Assembly: GCA_012729535.1 (NCBI GenBank)
Contig: JAAYCY010000056.1
Coordinates: forward strand, 1-46,339
Origin: Methanomicrobiales archaeon
Lineage (GTDB): Archaea > Halobacteriota > Methanomicrobia > Methanomicrobiales > Methanospirillaceae
Length of the DNA stretch: 46,339 nt
Direction: 5' to 3'
A program made the translations under genes and the position numbers. Position 1 is the first letter of the stretch; every line of letters starts with the position of its first letter. Positions 7,948 through 16,019 of this stretch are shown one piece after another. The notes below the pieces were generated by a model. The model worked only from the letters and a program-made list of their open reading frames with translations, made no database searches and had not been told where the DNA came from.

Positions 7948-10900
7948 ATGGGAGAAAAAAAATCAATTTTCATAAGTTCCACATACACTGATTTGATTGA
8001 AGAACGAAAGGAAGCTATCGATGCTGTTGATATTCAATGGTATGCAATTGCAATGGAAAAGTTTCCATCTTCTGATCGACATGCCAAAAATGATTGTCTG
8101 GAAAAAGTTCGTGAAGCCGATGCAGTTATTCTCATAATAGGTGGACGATATGGGTATATCGATCCCGACGAACACATTTCGATCACAGAAATTGAATATA
8201 ACGAAGCATTACGATTAAAAATCCCAATTTTTGCTTTTTTCAACCAAAATTCAAAAAAAGAAGAAGATTCACCACTTTTTGATAAATTTATAGAACGAGT
8301 AAAAAAAGACAGAAAGCATACAAAATTTAAATCTTGTTCAGAGTTACGTGAAAATATTATTCGTACGATTTGTGAGTATGAAAGAGAAAATGGAGAAATC
8401 GGGGTACTGATTAAGATAGTATGTAATGATACAGATTTTTATGAGCCATATATTAACCCAGAAGAAAGATTTAATTATCTTCAACCATTTGTTGGACGTG
8501 AATCCTCTATTGATGAATTAAATTTCTTTCTCAATTCACCGCACAGGATAGGAATAATTATTGGAGATGGTGGTCTTGGGAAAAGTAAACTCCTCTACGA
8601 ATGGTCACGAATAATAAAAGGAAAGAAAAATGACATTTTAATTCTATTTTTAAGAGAGGGAATTATTCCAACTGAAAATTCATTTCGACAAATCCCCTCT
8701 TCAAAACAAGTAATAATCATAGTAGAGGATGCTCATAAACGAACCGATTATGATTATGTTTTAAACAACCTCTTTTTTTCACACTCTCGTCTAAAAATTA
8801 TTTTTTCAACTCGAAGATATGGTCTACCAGGAATCAAAGTGAGAGTTAGCAACGCACACATACATAAATCAGATATTAAAGAGTTTAATGAGGTAAAACC
8901 ATTAAATAATAGTGATTTAGAGATATTGGGGCATTCTCTATTATCTACAGATAACTACGTATTTATTTCTCAACTACTCTCTCATGCAAGGGGTTCCCCC
9001 TTAATATTCTCAATCTCTTGTTGGTTAATACAAAATAAGCAGATAGATATTGGAACATTATATGCTGATGAAGATTTTGAATATGATGTTTACCAACGGT
9101 TTTTAGACGTAATTTCCCAAAATATAGCAAATTTATTCCCTGATAATCTCTATCAGAAAATTATCCAATTGATTGCGATTTTGAGTCCGTTTGATACTAG
9201 TAATAATGAGCTATTAGTGCATACATCAGATTATCTTCATATTACTACCCAAGAACTTCGCAATTTTTTTAATATCCTAAAAAACTTCGGAGTAATAGAA
9301 ATAACTGGATTTAATGTAAGAATTAAACCCGATGTGCTAGCTGATTACATCCTATTCAAAACATGTTTTGGATCTGATGGCACAACGACAGGATATGCAG
9401 AGAGCATTTTTAATTCCTTTTTTAAAGTATATCCCCAGAATATCCTTCAAAATATCACAGAAGTTGATCAATGGGCATCAAGTAAAAATTATCGATATAG
9501 TATTATTGACAATATTTGGTTACCGATATCCGAGAGTATCATTGAAGGAAATAATCTTCAAAGAATTCAATTACTAAAAGATATTGCGTTCATCTCATAT
9601 TATATCCCCGATAGATCCATTCAATTAGTAAATTCCTGTTTGAGAAAACCACAAGATACAATTTCTGATGGAATCCTTGGATTTGGTCATCTTGAATATA
9701 ATCATCTGAAAGTAACAGATGAACTCTGTGAAATTCTCTACAATATTAGTTTCAAAAAGGAATATTTACCAATTATTTGTGAAAGATTATGGTTCATCGC
9801 TAAGTTGGATACTAGGGAATATATTAGATCATCACCAATTTCAATAGAAAAATTAAAAAAGATTGCAAAGTATGAGTCACAAAAGCCACTTGAATATAAC
9901 AAAATAATACTGGATTTAATTAAATCATGGGTTGAATCTTCTGAAGAAGAGAGATTACAATATCATTTAGTTGATATTTTGTATGAGTTTTTGAAAAAAG
10001 AAGGGGAGGATACAAACTGGAAAGGATTTACTTTTTCTTATCGGCCTGTCTTTTTTCATCCTCAAAAAGTGTCAGATTTGAGGGAGTTATCTTTACATCT
10101 ATTTAATCAAATCATCATATCTAATTCTTTGAAAATCCAGCTACCTGCGGTTGAGGCTCTAATACACTCACTAAATCCTTTAATTATTAAACCCGAAAAC
10201 AAAGAAAAATTTCAAAAAATATTAGAACTTTGGGAAATTGAGGATCTAAGAACTCTTGATCTTATTAAATCAATAATTAAATCAACAGATAATTCGCTAC
10301 TCGCATTTGAAATTTATCTAAAAATTAGTTGGTGTGCTAAAGGGGAGAGTGAAAAATCAAAAAATGTAAGGGATATATTGGAATTAATCTCTTCCAAATT
10401 TGACTTTTCTTTAATTCGTTGTATTCAAGGAAGATTTGAGCGAGAATTCGAGGATGATTATACTAAATATCATGAAAAATTAGACGGTTATATTACTAAT
10501 TCAATTCAAGAATTGATAAAAACAAAATCTCCTCTCGATTTTTTAGAACTACTTGAATCCCAGATTCGAACACATATAGAAGCATCAATAGGAATAAATC
10601 CAAATCAATTCCTCTCAATGCTAGGCACAATTAACCCAAATTATGGGTCAGAAATTGTTAGAACTATATTAAATCAGAACAAAGTTTTTCTCTATCGTTA
10701 TGTTGGATCAATAATCAATGGAATTTCTGGTAATAACTCTGATTTAGCTAAAAAATTATGTGAAGAGATTATTGAAAGAGATATCTATGAAGTACAACTG
10801 TCGTTAAGCCATTTTTTTGTTTGGGGACAATTATGCAATACTCTATCTGATAACGTCTACGAAATAATTCAGTTCTTTCTTAAAAGTGAAAATGAAAATC

Positions 10901-11820
10901 TGAAAATCAATGGAATAAAATCAATAGCTAGATTAAAAGAAAATTATATCGAAGAGGGTTTGAATTATATTAAAGATTGTCAAATTAATGACTCTTTCAA
11001 TTTACTGCAAGCAATTTGTGAAACATCAAGTGATATTCATCATAATTATCCGGATCTCAATATATCTGAAATTCTTGAATCTATTCTTCGAAAAATGGAT
11101 TTTGTGTGTTCATTTGGTGCCGGTTATATGGACTATGAAATCAATCAAGTTCTTGAGATAAGTAGCAAAATAGTACCTCATTCCGTCATTGATATGATTA
11201 TTCGTCGTATCTCAATCGCTGAAGAAAAGTACCAAAACAGAATATATGATTATGAAGTATTTCCCCACAATGGTTTACACATAGAATTAGAGGGGATTTT
11301 TAGTTCTCCTCAATATCATGACTTTCTTATACATATCCGAAATTTAACAATACAATATGATCAAAGATCTTATGGACCAATACCCGAAATCTTTGCTTGG
11401 CTTTCCAATAATTATTCTGAATCCGCTCTTCAGGTATTACTTGAATGGATACAACAAGATAGTGAAGATAAGATCAATGCAGTAACCTATCTGATTAAAG
11501 AGGCTCCCACTGATTTCTTAATTAATAATCATGAATTTTGCAGTAAATTGATTGAAAAATCAGCGGTTACTAGTGAAGAATGCTATAAAAAGAGTATATC
11601 ATCTCTCCTTGGTGTATTCCGCTATCAAGCTCGAACACGAACCTTAGGAGAGCCAGATCCAGTAATTCAAAAATTATATGAAGATTCTCAAAAAATTGCT
11701 GCCCTTTATCCTAAGGGAAGCAATACAGAACAGTTTTACTCCAATTTGTCTAAAGAAGCAATGAAAGATATTGAAATGGAATTATTACATGATGAGCATA
11801 TGCTTGATACACATTCATAG
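7948..11820 (+). CDS. DUF4062 + STAND-like NTPase with long helical C-terminus (1290 aa)
   Basis: Residues 1-100 match DUF4062: K-S-I-F-I-S-S-T-Y-T-D-L-I-E-E-R near the start and A-D-A-V-I-L-I-I-G-G-R-Y-G-Y near residue 60, a TIR/SIR2-like Rossmann region. A P-loop NTPase follows: F-V-G-R-E, Walker A G-D-G-G-L-G-K-S near 205-212, Walker B I-I-I-V-E-D-A-H near 255, and a F-S-T-R-R sensor. The remaining 900 or so residues look mostly alpha-helical with no motif I recognise. This is the layout of STAND sensors: N-terminal effector, NTPase, repeat-like sensor. It starts 4 nt after the methylase stop, so it is translated with it. It is much AT-richer than the genes around it, consistent with a late insertion. 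The immune-sensor role is inferred. Confidence 0.75.
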   Translation: MGEKKSIFISSTYTDLIEERKEAIDAVDIQWYAIAMEKFPSSDRHAKNDCLEKVREADAVILIIGGRYGYIDPDEHISITEIEYNEALRLKIPIFAFFNQNSKKEEDSPLFDKFIERVKKDRKHTKFKSCSELRENIIRTICEYERENGEIGVLIKIVCNDTDFYEPYINPEERFNYLQPFVGRESSIDELNFFLNSPHRIGIIIGDGGLGKSKLLYEWSRIIKGKKNDILILFLREGIIPTENSFRQIPSSKQVIIIVEDAHKRTDYDYVLNNLFFSHSRLKIIFSTRRYGLPGIKVRVSNAHIHKSDIKEFNEVKPLNNSDLEILGHSLLSTDNYVFISQLLSHARGSPLIFSISCWLIQNKQIDIGTLYADEDFEYDVYQRFLDVISQNIANLFPDNLYQKIIQLIAILSPFDTSNNELLVHTSDYLHITTQELRNFFNILKNFGVIEITGFNVRIKPDVLADYILFKTCFGSDGTTTGYAESIFNSFFKVYPQNILQNITEVDQWASSKNYRYSIIDNIWLPISESIIEGNNLQRIQLLKDIAFISYYIPDRSIQLVNSCLRKPQDTISDGILGFGHLEYNHLKVTDELCEILYNISFKKEYLPIICERLWFIAKLDTREYIRSSPISIEKLKKIAKYESQKPLEYNKIILDLIKSWVESSEEERLQYHLVDILYEFLKKEGEDTNWKGFTFSYRPVFFHPQKVSDLRELSLHLFNQIIISNSLKIQLPAVEALIHSLNPLIIKPENKEKFQKILELWEIEDLRTLDLIKSIIKSTDNSLLAFEIYLKISWCAKGESEKSKNVRDILELISSKFDFSLIRCIQGRFEREFEDDYTKYHEKLDGYITNSIQELIKTKSPLDFLELLESQIRTHIEASIGINPNQFLSMLGTINPNYGSEIVRTILNQNKVFLYRYVGSIINGISGNNSDLAKKLCEEIIERDIYEVQLSLSHFFVWGQLCNTLSDNVYEIIQFFLKSENENLKINGIKSIARLKENYIEEGLNYIKDCQINDSFNLLQAICETSSDIHHNYPDLNISEILESILRKMDFVCSFGAGYMDYEINQVLEISSKIVPHSVIDMIIRRISIAEEKYQNRIYDYEVFPHNGLHIELEGIFSSPQYHDFLIHIRNLTIQYDQRSYGPIPEIFAWLSNNYSESALQVLLEWIQQDSEDKINAVTYLIKEAPTDFLINNHEFCSKLIEKSAVTSEECYKKSISSLLGVFRYQARTRTLGEPDPVIQKLYEDSQKIAALYPKGSNTEQFYSNLSKEAMKDIEMELLHDEHMLDTHS

Positions 11821-11880
11821 AAACGCAAATACTGAACCAATTAATAAAGAATTCATATTCTAAAAACATATATTTTTATA

Positions 11881-14799
11881 ATGCCCCCAAAACCCTGGTA
11901 CAAGGTCGTCACCCCTCGGGAAGATCTCCGTGAAGGTCGGCCGCTCGACACCGCAGAGTTTGCAGTCCATCTTGATCACGTCCGTGATGGAAGAGCTCCG
12001 CCGGATTACCAGGATCCACGACGCTTTTTTGACCGTACATTCATGACCGAAAACCTGACTTTTCTTGCCAGTCAGGTAATCAGGAGATTATCCGGGCAGA
12101 AGGTCGAGACCTCGGCGGTTTTTAATCTCGCAACACAATTTGGAGGGGGGAAAACCCATGCCCTCACGTTGCTCTATCATCTGGCGACTTCTGGACCTGA
12201 AGCCGTATCATACACCGGTGTATTTCCTGTCTTGAATGCAGCACAGATTAGTCAGATACCAAAAGCAAGGGTGGCGGTTTTTGTCGGTACTGAGTTTGAT
12301 TCTAATACCGGTCGGGGTGGCGCTGATGGAACTCCTATACGGAAAACTCCATGGGGGGAGATTGCATGGCAACTTGGAGGGATGGAATCATTTGGAAAAG
12401 TACTGATTCAGGAGAAGAAACTTGAAGCTCCTGGTGGAGATGTCATCCGTTCTTTTATCCCGAAAGACACTCCCTGCCTAATCCTCATCGACGAACTGAT
12501 GAATTATGTCACGAGATATCGGAAACAGGGATTATCAGATCAACTCTATGCGTTTCTTCAAAACCTTTCTGAAACCATTCGTGGCCTAGATAATGTGGTT
12601 TTAGTCGTTTCCATACCAGCATCAGAACTTGAGATGACTGCAGAAGATCAGAGTGATTATGATCGTCTCACAAAACTGCTTGACAGGATCGGGAAACCAA
12701 TTCTGATATCTGCAGGAAAGGAAACACATGAGATCATCAGAAGAAGACTCTTTGAATGGGACGGGCTTCCCAAGGAAGCAAATGAGACGATCAAACAATA
12801 TTCTCAATGGATATTAGAACACCGGGATATTCTTCCCGGTTGGTTTCAGACCGAGCAGGCAGATAAGGAGTTTGCTGCCTCATACCCATTTCATCCTCTG
12901 ACCATCTCTGTATTTGAACGGAAATGGCAGGCACTTCCCAAATTTCAGCAGACAAGAGGTGTGTTGAGACTCCTTGCTCATTGGGTTTCCCGGGCATATC
13001 GGGATGGATACAAGGGGGCTCATAAGGATCTTCTTATTGATCCTGGAACGGCTCCTCTTGATGATTCAAATTTTCGCATCGCAGTCTTTGAACAACTTGG
13101 GGAGAGACGCCTTGAAGCAGCGGTTACTACCGATATTGCTGGTTCAACCACCTCGCATGCAATCAGACTTGATCAGGAAGCAGGAGAAGAGATTAAAAAG
13201 GCCAGGCTTCATTTGAAAGTAGCCACTGCAATATTCTTAGAGTCGAACGGAGGCCAGGCGAAAAAAGAGGCTACCATACCTGAACTTCGTCTTGCTCTCG
13301 GTGCTCCTGGCATTGATGTGATGAATATTGAGACTGCTCTTGAAGCTCTTGCTCCTCCTGGGGGGATATGTTATTACCTTCATTCAAATGGGGAAAAGTA
13401 CTGGTTTCATACGGTACCTAATCTTGTCAAAGTAGTTTCAGACCGGAAAGCTGCGGTAGCCCCACAAATCGAATCGGAGATGAAAAAGATTGTTGAAACA
13501 GTCTTTTCTCAGGGAAATAGAATTGATAAAGTGTTCTATCCTCAGCAGAGTAACCAGATATCAAATACCCCCAGTTTAAAACTGGTCATATTATCTCCGG
13601 AACAATCAGTTACAGACGCAAAAACAATCAGCACGATTACCAAAATGACCGAAGAGCATGGAACGAGTGGGAGAACTTACAAAAATGCTCTCATTTGGGT
13701 TATCCCTGACGATATTCATGCTTTGAAAGAAGAGGTGAGAACCTATCTAGCCTGGCTAGACCTGAAAGATAAACCTGAGCCGGGATTTGATAAAGACCAA
13801 CGAAGCCAGGTAGAATTGGGTCTAAAAAAGTCGGAACGTGATGCAAAAGAAGCAGTCTGGCGATCATACATTCATCTTGGACTGTGGGATAAGAGTAATA
13901 CCATCCGGACCCTCGACCTTGGTATGAATACTTCGAGTTCTGCAAACAACATTATCGAACTCATTCTTCATCATCTCGAATTAAATGGGGAGATTACGGA
14001 TAGCATCGCTCCGAATTTTTTAAAGAGAAACTGGCCTCCTGCATTTGTTGAATGGCCGACGCAACACGTTCGAGATACCTTTTACGCATCACCAATCTTT
14101 CCACGATTATTGCATCCGGAGAAAATTGTCGATTGTATAAAGCGGGGAGTTGAGGATGGAACGTTCGGATACGGTGGGGTTTTAGAAAATGGTTCATATG
14201 ATCCATTCTATTATTTTGAGAACCTCCCAACCCAAAACATTGAAATTAGTCAAGATATGTATCTCATCCCCCAGGATAAAGCAAAGTCATACAAAGACCA
14301 AATTTCGAAACCTAAACAAATCTCACGTATTGAAGTTCAGTCACCAAATAATACTATATACTCTGGAAAAACGGGATATTATTCTGCAAAAGGATATGAT
14401 GTGGATGGAAATGAGGTCACTCTTCCATCAATAACATGGACTTCTGATGCGGGATTAATTTCGGATCAAGGAGTGTTGTCGGTTCATGAAACTCCAGGTG
14501 AGTATCATGTCACTTGTTCATCAGGTGATATATCTATTAGTATTCCGGTAATTGTTAAAAAGAAAGAGAAAGATGAACCAGATCCTGAATTGAATCCCGA
14601 GACCTGGACCGGAGAACTCGATCCAAATGAGTGGATGTCATTTTATACCAAAATTATTGACCATGTAGGAGTTTTTAGTGAAGGAATCAAAATAGATGTC
14701 ACCTTCAGCATCACCGATCCGTCCTCTATTGATCCCGACCGACTTGAGAAGATCAATCAGGCATTCAGGGAGATGAGACGGTTTAGGAAGTTGGATTAA
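11881..14799 (+). CDS. DUF499 AAA+ ATPase with C-terminal Ig-like domain (972 aa)
   Basis: The N-terminus (P-W-Y-K-V-V-T-P-R-E-D-L-R-E-G-R) and Walker A variant F-G-G-G-K-T-H near residue 86-93, with Walker B C-L-I-L-I-D-E-L near 199-206, fit the DUF499 ATPase family. Known neighbours of DUF499 are DUF1156 methylases and DUF3883 helicases, exactly the partners here. Residues about 815-905 read as a beta-rich Ig/BIG-type domain (regular D-G-N-E-V-T, T-W-T-S-D, G-V-L-S-V, G-E-Y-H-V-T-C steps), unusual in a cytoplasmic ATPase. A 60-nt AT-rich gap follows the DUF4062 gene; TATATTTTTATA lies directly before the ATG, perhaps too close to act as this gene's own TATA box. Composition returns to a higher GC than the preceding gene. 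Confidence 0.82.
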   Translation: MPPKPWYKVVTPREDLREGRPLDTAEFAVHLDHVRDGRAPPDYQDPRRFFDRTFMTENLTFLASQVIRRLSGQKVETSAVFNLATQFGGGKTHALTLLYHLATSGPEAVSYTGVFPVLNAAQISQIPKARVAVFVGTEFDSNTGRGGADGTPIRKTPWGEIAWQLGGMESFGKVLIQEKKLEAPGGDVIRSFIPKDTPCLILIDELMNYVTRYRKQGLSDQLYAFLQNLSETIRGLDNVVLVVSIPASELEMTAEDQSDYDRLTKLLDRIGKPILISAGKETHEIIRRRLFEWDGLPKEANETIKQYSQWILEHRDILPGWFQTEQADKEFAASYPFHPLTISVFERKWQALPKFQQTRGVLRLLAHWVSRAYRDGYKGAHKDLLIDPGTAPLDDSNFRIAVFEQLGERRLEAAVTTDIAGSTTSHAIRLDQEAGEEIKKARLHLKVATAIFLESNGGQAKKEATIPELRLALGAPGIDVMNIETALEALAPPGGICYYLHSNGEKYWFHTVPNLVKVVSDRKAAVAPQIESEMKKIVETVFSQGNRIDKVFYPQQSNQISNTPSLKLVILSPEQSVTDAKTISTITKMTEEHGTSGRTYKNALIWVIPDDIHALKEEVRTYLAWLDLKDKPEPGFDKDQRSQVELGLKKSERDAKEAVWRSYIHLGLWDKSNTIRTLDLGMNTSSSANNIIELILHHLELNGEITDSIAPNFLKRNWPPAFVEWPTQHVRDTFYASPIFPRLLHPEKIVDCIKRGVEDGTFGYGGVLENGSYDPFYYFENLPTQNIEISQDMYLIPQDKAKSYKDQISKPKQISRIEVQSPNNTIYSGKTGYYSAKGYDVDGNEVTLPSITWTSDAGLISDQGVLSVHETPGEYHVTCSSGDISISIPVIVKKKEKDEPDPELNPETWTGELDPNEWMSFYTKIIDHVGVFSEGIKIDVTFSITDPSSIDPDRLEKINQAFREMRRFRKLD

Positions 14800-14812
14800 T
14801 TCAATAGAAAAT

Positions 14813-14934
14813 GGGGAACCTGGATTTTTCCGGAACATCGGAACGATCAGGTGGTGGTGAATTGACAACAGAAATCAGAGTGCCCGATGCTCTCCCCTGG
14901 CAGTATTATGAAGGACCGGTATCGGGCCGGTCCT
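14813..14934 (+). repeat. 122-nt direct repeat, copy 1 (left flank of RecQ module)
   Basis: This block matches 19784-19905 over 122 nt with about 10 mismatches by hand alignment, six of them clustered in one 21-nt stretch; the first 53 nt have one mismatch. It ends in a perfect 8-bp inverted repeat (AGGACCGG 14912-14919, CCGGTCCT 14927-14934), and similarity between the copies stops exactly at the last base of that hairpin. A second small hairpin, TTCCG/CGGAA, lies in the leader part. It begins 13 nt after the DUF499 stop. Confidence 0.85.
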
Positions 14935-14942
14935 GTAGATAA
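14862..14942 (+). pseudogene. Truncated 5' fragment of a small element gene, copy 1
   Basis: A TTG start preceded by GGTGGTGAA gives 26 codons and then TAA. The peptide (L-T-T-E-I-R-V-P-D-A-L-P-W-Q-Y-Y-E-G-P-V, then S-G-R-S-C-R) matches the start of the frame at 19833 (L-T-I-E-I-R-V-P-E-V-A-P-C-Q-Y-Y-E-G-P-V, then S-G-R-S-S). After S-G-R-S the two copies diverge completely. Several nucleotide differences keep the amino acid similar, so the sequence was once under protein selection. I read it as the stump of a gene cut by the neighbouring module. Confidence 0.6.
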
Positions 14943-15051
14943 ATCAAGGTTTTAACCAGAATAGTACCCCTTTAAAGTTGTTTAATTAAGAAATAGTTCT
15001 CGCCAATTTTAACCACATTAGAATTTAATAATAGTATATCGATTATTGTTC

Positions 15052-15210
15052 ATGGATAACAATGATGCAACAATTAGAACTTGCTCTCAATGTGGCGAGG
15101 AAACCGAAAATGAGTATGATGATTATGAGTGGGAAGATCGCGATTGTCTCTGTGAAATATGTGAGCAGGAAAGAGAAGAAGAAGAATTAATCGCATTAGA
15201 TATTATCTGA
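15052..15210 (+). CDS. Acidic zinc-ribbon microprotein (52 aa)
   Basis: The frame runs from ATG 15052 to TGA 15208-15210. The protein has C-S-Q-C near residue 11 and C-L-C-E-I-C near 33, a plausible treble-clef or ribbon zinc site, with Glu/Asp-rich stretches on either side (E-T-E-N-E-Y-D-D-Y-E-W-E-D and E-R-E-E-E-E). A TTTAATAA box sits about 25 nt upstream, and a hairpin with a T-run follows directly, so it looks like a complete one-gene unit. It faces the coiled-coil gene (15265-16017) convergently. Family unknown. Being small, acidic and next to a helicase-nuclease pair, it could be a regulator or a DNA-mimic inhibitor, but that is a guess. Confidence 0.6.
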   Translation: MDNNDATIRTCSQCGEETENEYDDYEWEDRDCLCEICEQEREEEELIALDII

Positions 15211-15212
15211 TC

Positions 15213-15237
15213 TCTATTCTTAAAAGAATAGATTTTG
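15213..15237. terminator. Bidirectional hairpin terminator
   Basis: TCTATTCT (15213-15220) pairs with AGAATAGA (15225-15232) around a 4-nt loop, followed by TTTTG. It lies 3 nt after the microprotein stop and 28 nt past the end of the convergent coiled-coil gene, so it may serve both. Confidence 0.6.
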
Positions 15238-15264
15238 TTATAAAACACATAATATATGAATTAT

Positions 15265-16017
15265 TCATCGAATAAGTACAAAAATAAAATTCATTATCAA
15301 TAATCCTATGACAAAATATAGAATAATCTCAATCTTTTTTATTAAAGTGTAAATTTCTGAATCCTGTTTCTCATTTTTCTTGAGTTTTGAGTAGATAGCT
15401 GGAACAAATTTTAATGATTTCTCCCATAATGAATCATAACGATTAGAATTTTCATCTATAATTTTTTGAAAGATGATATTATTTTTTTCAGATTGGAGAG
15501 AAAGATTTTTATTAATATTATCTATAGTAGTCAAACCTGTTTTTATTTGTTTATCGGTTTTCTCTTGAAATGCATTTAAAATTAAATAATTCTGTTCGTT
15601 AGTTTTCCATAATTTTTGAAAATTAGAATGATTATTGGTTTGAATTTCTTGAATAATTTCTGTGCTTTTTTGAGTGTTTAAAAGAAGAGATTGGTGACTA
15701 TTTATTATTTCATCCAATTTTGATTTGGTATTAGAGATTTGTTGCCCCATTTCCCCTTGAATAATATGAGTTCTTTCAAAATTACTCTCTACCTTCTGCC
15801 ATAATTCTTGAAATTTTCCTGAACTATCAGGAATATCAACTATTGCTTTCTGAAAATCAAAAAACAAATTCCTCAATAATGATGACTGTTCATCGAATTT
15901 TAAGGAAACTTCATGGAGATGATTAATCTCCTGAGAATATTCGGATACAATTTCCCCAATTTTTAAAATATTTTCTTCTTGTTTTTGAATTAATTCTCGA
16001 CGGTCAATATCAACCAT
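15265..16017 (-). CDS. Coiled-coil protein with C-terminal membrane anchor (250 aa)
   Basis: Residues about 10-210 are a long, Gln/Glu/Lys/Asn-rich helical stretch with heptad-like hydrophobic spacing, read as coiled coil. The last 20 residues or so (I-L-Y-F-V-I-G-L-L-I-M-N-F-I-F-V-L-I) form one hydrophobic segment with a terminal Arg, and there is no N-terminal signal. This is the topology of a tail-anchored protein with its coil in the cytoplasm. The ATG is 2 nt after the RecQ-nuclease stop, and GAGGGG inside the end of that gene acts as ribosome site, so the two are translationally coupled. I do not recognise the family. By context it may anchor the helicase-nuclease at the membrane or sense membrane damage, as coiled-coil membrane subunits do in some defence systems. 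Confidence 0.65.
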   Translation of the reverse strand: MVDIDRRELIQKQEENILKIGEIVSEYSQEINHLHEVSLKFDEQSSLLRNLFFDFQKAIVDIPDSSGKFQELWQKVESNFERTHIIQGEMGQQISNTKSKLDEIINSHQSLLLNTQKSTEIIQEIQTNNHSNFQKLWKTNEQNYLILNAFQEKTDKQIKTGLTTIDNINKNLSLQSEKNNIIFQKIIDENSNRYDSLWEKSLKFVPAIYSKLKKNEKQDSEIYTLIKKIEIILYFVIGLLIMNFIFVLIR

Positions 16018-16019
16018 AA

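Noticed and set aside
1576-14799. Calling the first cassette DISARM
   Set aside because: The helicase and methylase are reminiscent, but drmA, drmB (DUF1998) and drmC (PLD) are absent and DUF499 and DUF1156 are present.
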